64,000 bases of DNA from Novisyntrophococcus fermenticellae (GCF_018866245.1 NZ_CP076458.1:434001-498000); one strand, 5' to 3'; counted from the stretch's first letter, positions 46,417 to 59,643 are shown. The notes: a model not told the origin generated them from the letters alone. Made by a program: numbers and translations.

Positions 46417-47442
46417 ATGAATGAAAAGGATGTATTGATTTTAGCTATAGAAAGTTCCTGTGATGAAACAGCAGCCTCGGTTGTGAAGAATGGACGAACC
46501 GTATTGTCCAATGTGATTTCCTCTCAGATAAAGCTGCACACGCTATATGGAGGAGTCGTTCCGGAAATAGCGTCTAGAAAACACATAGAAAAAATAAATC
46601 AGGTAATAGAGCAGGCACTTCAGGAAGCAGAGGTCAGCCTGGATGATTTGGATGCCATAGGCGTTACTTATGGACCGGGTCTTGTGGGGGCATTGCTGGT
46701 GGGTGTGGCGGAAGCAAAAGCCATTGCCTATGCAAAACATTTGCCTCTTATAGGCGTTCACCATATTGAAGGTCACATATCTGCCAACTATATTGAAAAC
46801 TCGGAACTGGAGCCCCCCTTTTTGTGTGAGATTATATCCGGAGGTCATACGCACCTTGTCATGGTCAGAGATTACGGAAAATTCGACATTTTGGGAAGGA
46901 CAAGGGATGATGCGGCGGGCGAAGCATTTGATAAAGTGGCCCGTGCGATTGGATTAGGATATCCCGGAGGCCCTAAAATAGATAAACTGTCAAATGAAGG
47001 AAATCCGGATGCAATTGCATTTCCAAGAGCAAAAGTGGAGGACGCACCCTATGATTTCAGTTTCAGCGGCCTGAAATCAGCTGTTTTAAACTATCTTAAT
47101 AAATGCAGAATGGCTGGCGAAAGTATTGCTGAAGCAGATGTTGCGGCGTCATTTCAAAAGGCAGTGACAGATGTGCTGGTAGATAATGCAATTCGGGCGG
47201 CCAGGGATTACAGGATGGATAAACTGGCCATAGCGGGGGGAGTGGCATCTAACCAACATCTGAGAGAAGCGATGGAGAAAGCCTGCGAAAGAGAGGGGAT
47301 TACGCTTTACAACCCATCCCCTATATTCTGTACCGATAACGCTGCTATGATCGGGGTAGCTGCTTATTATGAGTTCCTTAACGGAACCAGGCATGGGTTA
47401 GATTTGAATGCAATTCCAAATTTGAAACTGGGTGAACGTTAG
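46417..47442 (+). CDS. tsaD: tRNA threonylcarbamoyltransferase TsaD
   Basis: TsaD transfers the threonylcarbamoyl group to A37 of ANN-decoding tRNAs together with TsaB and TsaE. The 341-residue protein has the ASKHA start [15 protein letters not shown], the metal site GVHHIEGH near residue 111, SGGHTHLV near 135, and the late DNAAMIG motif. An ATG at 46417 follows GAAGAAGG. No tsaB or tsaE lies nearby. Confidence 0.97.
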   Translation: MNEKDVLILAIESSCDETAASVVKNGRTVLSNVISSQIKLHTLYGGVVPEIASRKHIEKINQVIEQALQEAEVSLDDLDAIGVTYGPGLVGALLVGVAEAKAIAYAKHLPLIGVHHIEGHISANYIENSELEPPFLCEIISGGHTHLVMVRDYGKFDILGRTRDDAAGEAFDKVARAIGLGYPGGPKIDKLSNEGNPDAIAFPRAKVEDAPYDFSFSGLKSAVLNYLNKCRMAGESIAEADVAASFQKAVTDVLVDNAIRAARDYRMDKLAIAGGVASNQHLREAMEKACEREGITLYNPSPIFCTDNAAMIGVAAYYEFLNGTRHGLDLNAIPNLKLGER

Positions 47443-47449
47443 AAACCGG

Positions 47450-47562
47450 TGAATCAGTAAGTTATTTAAACAATAGCGATAGATTTCCTGTTTCAAATAA
47501 AGTTGAGCTCCGTAAGGAGCTTGTGGACTAGTACAGACAACATTAAATAACTTACTGATTCA
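47450..47562. repeat. 113-bp element with perfect 20-bp terminal inverted repeats
   Basis: The end sequence TGAATCAGTAAGTTATTTAA (47450-47469) is repeated exactly in inverted form at 47543-47562. The centre holds a smaller hairpin, AGCTCC-GTAA-GGAGCT, near 47505-47521. No open frame and no T run are present. The form fits a MITE-like non-autonomous element or a long structured RNA. I see no clear target-site duplication. Confidence 0.7.
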
Positions 47563-47637
47563 ATGCGGAATTCAGACCAGTGAAGCAGAAAGGTATTTAT
47601 AATCGCCTATACTAGTTATAATGGAGGGTACACGAAA

Positions 47638-48348
47638 GTGGAAAAAAAGGACAAGTGTACGGCCATATTGCTTGCCGCCGGGAAGGGAACCCGTATGGGC
47701 AGCGGTGTTCCGAAACAATTTATGAATATTTTGGATAAACCGGTGTTATACTATTCCCTGAAGTGTTTTCAGGATTCAGAACTGATAGATGATGTGATTA
47801 TAGTGACTGCGAAAGACATGATTTCCTATTGTAAGAAGAATATTGTCAGCCACTTTGACTTTACAAAAGTAAAAGAGGTGACACCTGGAGGTGCTGAACG
47901 CTATGATTCTGTTTATGAAGGTTTAAAGCTTTGCGAAGATGCGGATTACGTCTATATACATGACGGCGCACGTCCTTTCATAACGGAGGAGATGCTATTG
48001 AGAGGATATAAAGAGGTAAAAGCAGTAGGCGCCTGTGTAGCGGGAGTGCCGTCCAAGGATACAATAAAATTGACAGATCATGAAGGCTTAGTGAAGGAAA
48101 CCCCGGACCGAAACGCAGTATGGATAATCCAGACCCCTCAGATTTTTCGATACAGCACCATCCGCCATGCATACGACAAACTTCAGAGTCAGAAGAAAGA
48201 TGGAATAACGGATGATGCCATGGTTCTCGAAAAGATGGAAGGGCATCCTGTACGGGTATTTATGGGGGATTACAGAAACATTAAAATTACTACAGCAGAG
48301 GATCTTGATGCAGCAGAAATTTTTGCCGGAAAAACAAAAAAAATGTAA
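47638..48348 (+). CDS. ispD: 2-C-methyl-D-erythritol 4-phosphate cytidylyltransferase
   Basis: IspD activates MEP with CTP in non-mevalonate isoprenoid synthesis. The 236-residue protein has the N-terminal nucleotide loop LLAAGKGTRMGSGVPKQF (residues about 11-28), HDGARPFI near 105 and WIIQTPQIF near 162. It starts at GTG 47638 with GGAGGG upstream. It stands alone here, behind the inverted-repeat element, while the related ispF is not in the window. Confidence 0.95.
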   Translation: MEKKDKCTAILLAAGKGTRMGSGVPKQFMNILDKPVLYYSLKCFQDSELIDDVIIVTAKDMISYCKKNIVSHFDFTKVKEVTPGGAERYDSVYEGLKLCEDADYVYIHDGARPFITEEMLLRGYKEVKAVGACVAGVPSKDTIKLTDHEGLVKETPDRNAVWIIQTPQIFRYSTIRHAYDKLQSQKKDGITDDAMVLEKMEGHPVRVFMGDYRNIKITTAEDLDAAEIFAGKTKKM

Positions 48349-48356
48349 GTAAGTTA

Positions 48357-48385
48357 TTGACATTAATCGTCATTGATGATAATAT
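48357..48385 (+). promoter_or_regulatory. Promoter of the tRNA-Ser genes
   Basis: TTGACA (48357-48362) and TAATAT (48380-48385) are separated by 17 bases, 68 bases ahead of the first tRNA-Ser. Confidence 0.75.
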
Positions 48386-48453
48386 ATCATTTGCGCGATT
48401 CACTGAATTGTTAATTTCTTAATTGAATTAAGTGGTCATGCATAACTGAATAT

Positions 48454-48539
48454 GGAGAGGTATCGAAGTGGTCATAACGAGGCGGTCTTGAAAACCGTTT
48501 GTCCGCAAGGGCGCGTGGGTTCGAATCCCACCCTCTCCG
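48454..48539 (+). tRNA. tRNA-Ser (TGA)
   Basis: Acceptor GGAGAGG/CCTCTCC, anticodon stem GCGGT/ACCGT around the loop CTTGAAA (anticodon TGA), a long class II variable arm and T arm GTGGG-TTCGAAT-CCCAC are all visible. CCA is not encoded. Confidence 0.96.
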
Positions 48540-48613
48540 CTCGCACTGTGAAAGGTGCGTTGTTTTTCTTTCGTTGTATTTAAATTACAAAGGGATATAT
48601 TTCAGGCAGCTTT

Positions 48614-48702
48614 GGAGAAGTACCCAAGTGGCTGAAGGGGCTCCCCTGGAAAGGGAGTAGGTCGTTAATAGCGGCGCGAGGGTTCAAATCCCTCCTTCTC
48701 CG
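48614..48702 (+). tRNA. tRNA-Ser (GGA)
   Basis: Acceptor GGAGAAG/CTTCTCC, anticodon stem GCTCCC/GGGAGT around the loop CTGGAAA (anticodon GGA), long variable arm, and T arm GAGGG-TTCAAAT-CCCTC. CCA is not encoded. Confidence 0.96.
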
Positions 48703-48740
48703 TTTTTGTCAGATAACTTTGGAAAAGAAACAAAAAGGTA

Positions 48741-48770
48741 TTGACAAAACAGTATAATTTATGATAAGAT
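48741..48770 (+). promoter_or_regulatory. rRNA promoter P1
   Basis: TTGACA (48741-48746) and TAAGAT (48765-48770) are separated by 18 bases. The sequence after the -10 box, AAACAAGTTG, is nearly repeated after P2, so the promoters look like a tandem duplication. Confidence 0.75.
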
Positions 48771-48832
48771 AAACAAGTTGTTTTTGAAAAACACAGAACA
48801 ACAAACAACTTTAAAAAATGCCAAAAAAGTTC

Positions 48833-48861
48833 TTGACAAACAGCATGCTGCATGATAAGAT
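48833..48861 (+). promoter_or_regulatory. rRNA promoter P2
   Basis: TTGACA (48833-48838) and TAAGAT (48856-48861) are 17 bases apart; AATCAAGTTG follows. The rest of the 48703-49061 gap is rRNA leader including the 5' strand of the 16S processing stem. Confidence 0.8.
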
Positions 48862-48897
48862 AATCAAGTTGCTGCTGAGACAGGAACACAGAAGAAC

Positions 48898-48924
48898 CTT
48901 GATAATTAAACAGTGAAACACATC
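48898..48924 (+). other. Pre-16S processing stem, 5' strand
   Basis: This 27-base stretch is complementary to 50611-50637 just after the 16S gene, with about three non-Watson-Crick positions. The pair brackets the 16S gene and should form the stalk cut by RNase III or a similar nuclease. Confidence 0.75.
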
Positions 48925-49061
48925 CTCGAAAGTTCTAAAAGTTTTAGTTTTGAACGATCGAAAGATCCTTATTAAATCAGTAAAAGGGATAAATTAGCTA
49001 GTTAGTTGATTTTGAACTGGAACAGACTCGCAGCATTTTCTTTTGGAAGATGATGCACATT

Positions 49062-50596
<1,535 letters not shown>

Positions 50597-50696
50597 AAGA
50601 ATAAGTAGAAGATGTGTTTTGCTGTTTAGTTATCAAGTAATGGGAAAGAAGTAAAAAAAGCCCATAGGCTTGTAAGTATCAAAACTGAATAACTAC

Positions 50697-50815
50697 TGCT
50701 GGTGGCGATGCGTTTTGGGGAGACACCCGTACCCATCCCGAACACGATGGTTAAGACCAAAGCGGCCGATGGTACTGCACTGGAGACGGTGTGGGAGAGC
50801 AGGTGGCTGCCAGCT
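50697..50815 (+). rRNA. 5S ribosomal RNA, located between 16S and 23S
   Basis: The 119-base gene begins GCTGGTGGCGATG and ends GGTGGCTGCCAGC, which pair as helix I. The loop B block CCCATCCCGAACACG and the GGTACTGCACTGG block are present. It sits 106 bases after the 16S end and about 400 bases before 23S. No second 5S gene follows the 23S gene within this window. Confidence 0.97.
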
Positions 50816-51220
50816 CCTTTAAAAAAAGTGTAGGGAACACTTTATGAGATAGAACGGACATTTGTATAAGAAGAGGTAACTCTTACTAAACGGTGCAATG
50901 TCAACCTACTCCAGCAGGGAAGTGCTGTTAGAACTGGTTTTACCAGTGATCAGAAGATACAACATTAGGTTGTGTTTCCTGATGACTGATAAATGATCAG
51001 TCAGATACGTACCTTGAAAACCGCATACAGATATAATCAATATCCAAGCGTTAATAACGTAAGATAGAGAAAAGACATCCGAGGCATCAGATACGCAAGT
51101 AGCTGATGTTACAAACCAAGCAAGAACGATCAAACGATCGATGCTTATAAATGAATCAGAAATGAATCAGTAAACACAAAGAACCAATCCGCACGCTAGC
51201 GGAGCGGTGGACTTTTAAAA
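50816..51220 (+). other. 5S-23S spacer with the pre-23S processing strand
   Basis: No tRNA or open frame is seen in these 405 bases. Bases 51010-51033 (ending ACCGCATACAGAT) are complementary to 54327-54347 after the 23S gene, with one mismatch, which would close a stalk around the 23S precursor. Confidence 0.75.
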
Positions 51221-54115
<2,895 letters not shown>

Positions 54116-54389
54116 AGCACTTGATGAATGCAAGTCACAGACGCAGCATGAATCCTAGTGCGCAGGTCGTTCCATCGAACAACGTGAGATGGAACTTCCA
54201 AACGCACCATGATTCAGCCAGCTAAATCAGTCAGGCGAGACAGACGTCGAGCCGGAACTGAAGAAACGGCAAAGCAATCATTAAGTGAGGTCCGGTGTTT
54301 ACAAAAGGTGGAAAAGATGTGATAATCTGTATGCGGTTTTGAAGGTATGTTTTTAGATAAAAAGCATAAACTAACCTATAATTAAATAA
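54116..54389 (+). other. Post-23S spacer
   Basis: This stretch carries the 3' strand of the pre-23S stem (54327-54347) and a short local repeat GTTCCATCG/CGTGAGATGGAAC near 54170-54195. No 5S gene and no open frame with coding features is seen. Confidence 0.65.
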
Positions 54390-54461
<72 letters not shown>

Positions 54462-54473
54462 CTTAAAAGAAGT

Positions 54474-54504
54474 CCTGTAAACATTATGTTTACAGGATTT
54501 TTTT
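54474..54504 (+). terminator. Terminator of the rRNA-tRNA-Asn operon
   Basis: A 9-bp stem CCTGTAAAC/GTTTACAGG (54474-54482 and 54488-54496) is followed by A and a run of seven T. Confidence 0.92.
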
Positions 54505-54554
54505 AATAAATAGATGTCATACTATAATGAGAAATTTTTAGTTAGTGGAACTGA

Positions 54555-54788
54555 TTATATAAAGCTATGAATCTTTAGAGAAGTATACGAGATATAAGAA
54601 GCTGCCACTACCTGCGTTTTAATTCGTATGAAGTCTACAGTGTCATAATCAGGAATCCATTCAGTTGGAATGTATAAAGACGACATAGGAGTATTTATTT
54701 TTTTGAAATAGGAAAGATCTAAATTTTGTTCCTTTGGTTTGCCTGGATTTTCTGTTTGTCGGAAAGTAATAGTTATTCTTTTTCCACC
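54555..54788 (-). pseudogene. Possible C-terminal gene remnant beyond the GHKL kinase gene
   Basis: On the minus strand a frame of about 77 codons without stops ends at 54555-54557. It reads like protein (ITFRQTENPGKPKEQN, YIPTEWIPDYDTVDFIRIK). It overlaps the end of the kinase gene in another frame, has no start with a ribosome binding site (only an internal ATG at 54684-54686), and ends before the rRNA terminator. It may be the 3' end of a lost gene, or chance. The rest of 54505-54772 shows nothing else. Confidence 0.3.
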
Positions 54789-56122
54789 GTATTAAGAGGA
54801 AACAGAAGAGATACAGTAAAAACCTTCTTTTCCTGATCCACATCAATCGATGTCATCCCACCCAAGGTTTCAACAATTTCTGTAACAACTGACAGTCCAA
54901 TTCCATGAAAATCCTTGTTATCTTTTGTGGATTCAGGAATCCCATTACGTAGTTTTACTTCACCGCTATAGGAGTTTGAAAGCTCAACCGTCAGCCAGTC
55001 ATTGTGTGTGCTTACTCTGCTTTGCACGGTAAAAAAAGGATTGCTTTCAGGCTTTGTCTCGCTGCAGGCCTCAATTGCATTATCAATAAGATTTGAAAAT
55101 ATACGAACATAATCAATATCCGGCATATTGAGCCCATCTGGAATAAACAGTGTTGCGGAAAATTGAATGAAATGCTCACTGCATATATTAGCGGCGTCCT
55201 GCAAGATGGCATCAAGCAGCATGTGATTGGAGTATGCTTTGTGAACCAGAACCTGGCTTTTCATTGTATCATGGATGGTATCAAGCATCCTCTCTGCCTT
55301 TTGATATTCCCCGGAGGACAGCAGTGATTTTACCGAAGCCATCATATTCTTATAGTCATGCTTGAAAACACGGAAACTTTCCGTATATTTCTGGTAGGCC
55401 TTATAATGCTGCATCTGTAGGGAGAGCTGCTTTTGAAGCAGCTGCGTATGCAGTTCGAACTCCAGAAGTGAACTGATTCTGATGCTATGCTGAACTAACA
55501 AGATCTGGGAAATAAAACATAACATACAGGATACCATATAAGTAATATTGTACCAGGACAGAGACATATCATAATATCTTCCCAGATTGATGAACAAAAG
55601 GTAGGCTAACAGAGTGGTCTGAAAGATTGCAACAAGTCTTAACTGTGACTGGTTTCTATAAAGTTTTTCTATTTGCCTTGGAGGCGCGATGATATATCGA
55701 AAAATAAAGTGATAAATCAGTATAAGGCAGATAGTAATAAATACGGCGATGGGGTAATAAAATTCGTCGAGCCGTATGCTTTGGACACTTCGATGGGTTA
55801 CTAATGCAAAACATGAAAGTACAATACCTCTTCCCCAGTAAATCACAACAACAAAGTAACTGCCCTCAAAGAGAAGCTGTGTAAAATCCATCTGATACAT
55901 AAATCTTAACTCTAATATTATGGTGAAGAGAAGTAGAATAATTGCAGAATGGGAAGAAAGGTTTAACCCCCAGCTTATATGAAAGCCAGCGGTTACAAAA
56001 ACGGAAATTGGAAACGAAATCCAATATCTCCGTCTTTCATAAAAATTCCATTTTTGATACAGGAGAAAAGAAATAATGTAAATTACAAACAGAAATTTGG
56101 TCAAAAATCGCAAAGCAAGCAT
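54773..56122 (-). CDS. GHKL-type membrane sensor histidine kinase (orphan)
   Basis: The 449-residue protein has six or so membrane helices in its first 215 residues, a short coiled segment, an H-box-like FKHDYKNMM near residue 253, and a HATPase_c_5/GHKL domain (about 335-445) with FSNLIDNAIEAC, a G1 region and GIGLSVVTEIVE. This is the AgrC/VirS-like layout that usually partners with LytTR regulators and peptide signals, but no agrB, agrD or regulator gene lies nearby. AAAGGAGATTTGAG precedes the ATG. Confidence 0.85.
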   Translation of the reverse strand: MLALRFLTKFLFVIYIISFLLYQKWNFYERRRYWISFPISVFVTAGFHISWGLNLSSHSAIILLLFTIILELRFMYQMDFTQLLFEGSYFVVVIYWGRGIVLSCFALVTHRSVQSIRLDEFYYPIAVFITICLILIYHFIFRYIIAPPRQIEKLYRNQSQLRLVAIFQTTLLAYLLFINLGRYYDMSLSWYNITYMVSCMLCFISQILLVQHSIRISSLLEFELHTQLLQKQLSLQMQHYKAYQKYTESFRVFKHDYKNMMASVKSLLSSGEYQKAERMLDTIHDTMKSQVLVHKAYSNHMLLDAILQDAANICSEHFIQFSATLFIPDGLNMPDIDYVRIFSNLIDNAIEACSETKPESNPFFTVQSRVSTHNDWLTVELSNSYSGEVKLRNGIPESTKDNKDFHGIGLSVVTEIVETLGGMTSIDVDQEKKVFTVSLLFPLNTVEKE

Positions 56123-56274
56123 CTCAAATCTCCTTTCGTTAAATATTGTAACAACCCCATGTCTTTACGTCAAGGCTCTGCTATTTGGTATTAAGCGGAA
56201 AAATCGTACTATTGAGCGGATTGACATAAACTACTTATAGATTGCATGTATTTAAAAAAAAGCAAAGTAAAGAC

Positions 56275-56302
56275 TTGATTTTGTTTTCTTAAGAGTTATA
56301 AT
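56275..56302 (+). promoter_or_regulatory. Promoter of gldA
   Basis: TTGATT (56275-56280) and TATAAT (56297-56302) with a 16-base spacer lie 48 bases ahead of the start codon. Confidence 0.55.
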
Positions 56303-56349
56303 TAAAAAGAATTTTTGTTATATTATTCACAAATTATGGAGGAAATAAA

Positions 56350-57447
56350 ATGGCTAGATTAAGGTTAATCAGGACACCGCAGAAGTATGTTCAAGGCAAG
56401 GACTCTCTTTTAAAATTTCATAAGGAAATGGGCTTTCTGGGGAAGAAGTGGTTGCTTATCTGTTCTAACAGCGGCTACAAGATGTGCCACGACAAGATTG
56501 AGAAAAGTTTTGAAAACTCAGATGACATACGTCATTATGAAATCTTTGGAGGTATTTCCAGTACTGGTGAGATTGACCGTCTGAAAAAAATCGTGGAATC
56601 GGAAGGGATCCAGGCAGTTGTGGGAATTGGTGGTGGATCAGCCATTGATACTGCAAAAGCGGTAGCGTATTATGAGGGGCTTCCGGTAGCAGTTGTACCA
56701 ACGGTTGTTGCAACGGATGCACCCTGTACGGGACTTTCCGTGATTTACAATGATGACGGATCATTTAATACTTATCTTTTTTATCCTAAAAATCCGGAAG
56801 CGGTGATTGTGGACAGTGACATCATTGCCAGGGCACCCATTAAATTTCTGACTGCAGGGATGGGTGATGCGTTGGGAACATACTTTGAAGCCAGAGCATG
56901 CTACCGGACAGATGCACCGAGTCTTGAGAATGGCGGAATCACACGGACAGCCATGGCACTCTGTGAACTTTGCTATAAAACGTTGAGGGAATGTGGTGTT
57001 GGTGCAATACATGCCTGTGAAAACCAGGTGGTAACCCCGGATCTGGATGCAATTATTGAAGCCAATGTCTACCTCTCCGGCGTGGGGGCGGACAACGGGG
57101 GGCTTGCCGTAGCCCATTCGTTTTACAATGGGCTGACGGCGCTTGGAGGACATACTGCACCCCACGGTGATTGTGTAGCATTTGGTACATTGGTACAGTT
57201 GGTAATAGAAGGTGCGCCAAAGGCGGAATTTAAAGAGGTGCAGGAGTTCTGCATAAATGTTCAACTTCCTGTAACACTGGAGGAAATTGGAATTACAACA
57301 AAAGAACAGATAAAAGTCATTGCTGAAAACTCATGTGTGGAAGGTGAAACCATTCACAATATGGTTGCAGATGTAACTGCCGAACAGCTTTATGATGCGA
57401 TTATTGTGGCAGATTCGTTAGGAAAAGCAGCAAAAGCGGCAAGGTAA
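56350..57447 (+). CDS. gldA: Glycerol dehydrogenase
   Basis: This iron-containing-alcohol-dehydrogenase family enzyme oxidises glycerol to dihydroxyacetone with NAD. The 365-residue protein has the NAD-binding GIGGGSAIDTAK (near residue 92-103), the PTVVATDAPCTGLSVIY segment, the metal-binding aspartate in AGMGDALGTYFEA and histidines in AVAHSFYNGL and GHTAPHGDCVAFG. The length is typical. TGGAGGAAATAAA precedes the ATG. It is a single-gene unit between promoter and terminator. Confidence 0.95.
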   Translation: MARLRLIRTPQKYVQGKDSLLKFHKEMGFLGKKWLLICSNSGYKMCHDKIEKSFENSDDIRHYEIFGGISSTGEIDRLKKIVESEGIQAVVGIGGGSAIDTAKAVAYYEGLPVAVVPTVVATDAPCTGLSVIYNDDGSFNTYLFYPKNPEAVIVDSDIIARAPIKFLTAGMGDALGTYFEARACYRTDAPSLENGGITRTAMALCELCYKTLRECGVGAIHACENQVVTPDLDAIIEANVYLSGVGADNGGLAVAHSFYNGLTALGGHTAPHGDCVAFGTLVQLVIEGAPKAEFKEVQEFCINVQLPVTLEEIGITTKEQIKVIAENSCVEGETIHNMVADVTAEQLYDAIIVADSLGKAAKAAR

Positions 57448-57469
57448 ATGCTATAGCATATTGAAAAAG

Positions 57470-57509
57470 CCCTGAAAGAAAGCAAAAACGTTTTCTTTCA
57501 GGGTTTTTT
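57470..57509 (+). terminator. Terminator after gldA
   Basis: CCCTGAAAGAAA (57470-57481) pairs with TTTCTTTCAGGG (57492-57503), followed by six T. Confidence 0.93.
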
Positions 57510-57573
57510 CGTAATCAGATAATATAAGAGGAAAAATCAAGGATGTACTATTAAATATTTCCCACTAACCCTA

Positions 57574-57602
57574 TTGACATAATGGGAAATATATATTATA
57601 AT
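57574..57602 (+). promoter_or_regulatory. Consensus promoter of the sulfate operon
   Basis: TTGACA (57574-57579) and TATAAT (57597-57602) are exact consensus with an exact 17-base spacer. A promoter this strong ahead of an assimilation operon suggests that control is exerted afterwards, in the leader. Confidence 0.88.
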
Positions 57603-57628
57603 ATTTTCAAATTTTAAATCTTTACTGA

Positions 57629-57675
57629 CTGGAAAACCAGAGGTTAGGATCTTACGCCTATACTCTGGCTTTTTT
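57629..57675 (+). promoter_or_regulatory. Leader attenuator candidate of the sulfate operon
   Basis: A terminator stem, CCAGAG-GT-TAGG (57637-57648) with CCTA-TA-CTCTGG (57657-57668), is followed by C and six T. Its 5' arm CCAG (57637-57640) can instead pair with CTGG at 57629-57632 across the loop AAAA. The two folds exclude each other, as in attenuators. From promoter to sbp the leader is about 160 bases. No match to a riboswitch class that I know, and no T-box features. Confidence 0.6.
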
Positions 57676-57694
57676 GTATACCAAAGTATGCAAG
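57675..57694 (+). repeat. 20-bp palindromic motif, copy 2 (sulfate-operon leader)
   Basis: TGTATACCAAAGTATGCAAG, identical to 26597-26616, again starts within one or two bases of the terminator T run. With one flanking base this copy reads TTGTATAC-CAAA-GTATGCAA, an inverted repeat with one mismatch. Confidence 0.7.
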
Positions 57695-57766
57695 AGAAAC
57701 TGCTGGTGGACTTCGGGGTACGTAAGTTGGAAGAACATTAACAATCATTAACAGGAGGAGAGTATC

Positions 57767-58807
57767 ATGAAAAAGATTAAGTTGCTCGTTTGGTTGTGCA
57801 CACTGGGGATTATGGCGGGAAGCCTCGCAGGCTGTGGAAAGCAGAATGCAAAGGGGACTTCAAAAGAGACGAAGGAGGCTTCTAAAATTACTATAACGAA
57901 TGTATCTTATGATCCAACTCGTGAATTGTATGAAGCATATAACAAGATTTTTCAAGAGCATTGGAAGGAGAAGACCGGTCAGGAAATGGAAATTACGCAG
58001 TCGCATGGAGGTTCCGGAAAACAGGCTTTGGAGGTAGCCAATGGTCTGCAGGCAGATGTGGTAACTCTGGCTTTGGAATATGATATCAAATCCATAGAAG
58101 ACGCAGGCCTGATTGAAAAAGGGTGGGTAGATGAATTTGAGCATGACAGTGCTCCCTATACTTCTACAATTGTTTTTCTGGTAAGAAAAGGGAACCCCAA
58201 AAATATCCAGGACTGGGGTGATCTGGTTAAAAAGGATGTGGGGGTTATTACGCCGAATCCCAAGACCTCCGGTGGGGCAAGATGGAATTATCTGGCTGCC
58301 TGGGCCTATGCAAATCATACATTTGGAGGAGATGAGGAACAGATAAAGGAATTTATGAAGGCACTTTATCACAACGTATTGGTGTTAGACTCCGGTGCAA
58401 GAGGGGCAACCACATCCTTTGTGGAAAATGGGCAGGGGGATGTTCTGATTGCCTGGGAAAACGAGGCCTATCTGTCTATTAAGGACTCAGAAGACTATGA
58501 GATCGTAACCCCAAGTATCAGTATTCTTGCCCAGCCATCCGTAGCCGTCGTAGATGAGGTGGTAGATGAACGTGGAACAAGGGAAGCAGCGGAAGAGTAC
58601 CTGAAATATCTGTACTCGGATGAGGCGCAAAAAATTGCTGCTGATTATTATTACCGTCCCTCTAATCCCGATATTTTAAAGGAATATTCGGATGTATTTA
58701 ATCTGAACATTAATCTTGTAACAATTGAGCAGTTTGGCGGATGGGATAAGGCTCAGGAAGTCCATTTTGCTGACGGAGGTATTTTTGATGAAATCTATGA
58801 AGAATAG
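57767..58807 (+). CDS. sbp: Sulfate/thiosulfate ABC transporter binding lipoprotein
   Basis: The 346-residue protein has a lipoprotein signal peptide with lipobox LAGC (cysteine near residue 23) and a PBP2 fold of the sulfate-binding family: NVSYDPTRELYEAYN near 44, SHGGSGKQA near 82, NPKTSGGARWNYLAAW near 163 and the GQGDVL segment near 223. It delivers sulfate or thiosulfate to CysTWA. AGGAGGAGAG lies ahead of the ATG. Its last 20 bases overlap the start of cysT. Confidence 0.95.
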   Translation: MKKIKLLVWLCTLGIMAGSLAGCGKQNAKGTSKETKEASKITITNVSYDPTRELYEAYNKIFQEHWKEKTGQEMEITQSHGGSGKQALEVANGLQADVVTLALEYDIKSIEDAGLIEKGWVDEFEHDSAPYTSTIVFLVRKGNPKNIQDWGDLVKKDVGVITPNPKTSGGARWNYLAAWAYANHTFGGDEEQIKEFMKALYHNVLVLDSGARGATTSFVENGQGDVLIAWENEAYLSIKDSEDYEIVTPSISILAQPSVAVVDEVVDERGTREAAEEYLKYLYSDEAQKIAADYYYRPSNPDILKEYSDVFNLNINLVTIEQFGGWDKAQEVHFADGGIFDEIYEE

Positions 58808-59642
58808 AGGGAAAGCAAAAAAAGCCAGGGTGATACCTGGCTTTGGACTTTCCGCCGGCGTGACTCTTACGATGCTGAGCTTTATTGTGATCATTCCACT
58901 GGCATCTCTGGTTATTTATACAGCACAGATGGATTTTCATGAGTTTTTACATACGATAACAAGGGCACGGGTTCTGGCCAGTTTTAAGGTGAGTTTTTTG
59001 ACTGCATTGGCGGCTTCATCGGTTAATGCGGTTATGGGGATGATTCTGGCATGGGTTCTCGTCCGGTATGAGTTTCCGGGTAAAAAGATTATGGATGGCA
59101 TGATTGAACTGCCATTTGCTCTTCCGACCGCAGTTGCAGGTATCGCATTAACTTCCCTGACTACAGACAAGGGCTGGATCGGAAGCATCTTTGCCGGATG
59201 GGGAATACAGATTGCATATACCAGGGTGGGAATTACGATAGCCCTGATATTTATCGGGATTCCCTTTGTGGTGCGTTCTGTACAGCCGGTGCTCGAAAAA
59301 CTGGAACCTTCCTATGAAGAGGCTGCGGGTGTCCTTGGAGCAGGTAAGGCTCAGATTTTCCGGCAGGTAATCTTTCCCGAAGTTCGTCCGGCACTATTTA
59401 CAGGGTTTGGTCTGGCTTTTGCCCGGTGTCTGGGAGAGTATGGAAGCGTTGTATTCATTGCGGGTAATAAACCTTATTATACAGAGATTACTCCACTGAT
59501 TATTATGTCTGAGCTGCAGGAATATGATTATACAAGCGCAACGGCTATCGCTCTTGTCATGCTGGCAGTTGCATTTCTTATTTTATTTGCCATGAGCCTG
59601 ATTCAGGCAAAAAACAGTAAAATCTTAAGAGGAGGAAACTAA
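58788..59642 (+). CDS. cysT: Sulfate ABC transporter permease CysT
   Basis: The 284-residue membrane protein has about six helices and an EAA loop near residues 178-197 (YEEAAGVLGAGKAQIFRQVIFP). Its family is the CysT/CysU half of the sulfate permease. I chose ATG 58788, which has GGAGG eight bases upstream inside the sbp gene; the earlier in-frame start would lack a ribosome binding site. The stop is one base before the cysW start codon region, so the subunits are translated together. Confidence 0.93.
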   Translation: MKSMKNRGKAKKARVIPGFGLSAGVTLTMLSFIVIIPLASLVIYTAQMDFHEFLHTITRARVLASFKVSFLTALAASSVNAVMGMILAWVLVRYEFPGKKIMDGMIELPFALPTAVAGIALTSLTTDKGWIGSIFAGWGIQIAYTRVGITIALIFIGIPFVVRSVQPVLEKLEPSYEEAAGVLGAGKAQIFRQVIFPEVRPALFTGFGLAFARCLGEYGSVVFIAGNKPYYTEITPLIIMSELQEYDYTSATAIALVMLAVAFLILFAMSLIQAKNSKILRGGN

Positions 59643-59643
59643 T

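Noticed and set aside
54505..54772. AgrD-like signal peptide gene next to the GHKL kinase
   Set aside because: No short frame with a start, a ribosome binding site and the conserved cysteine/acidic tail of AgrD is present. The only protein-like frame has no start.
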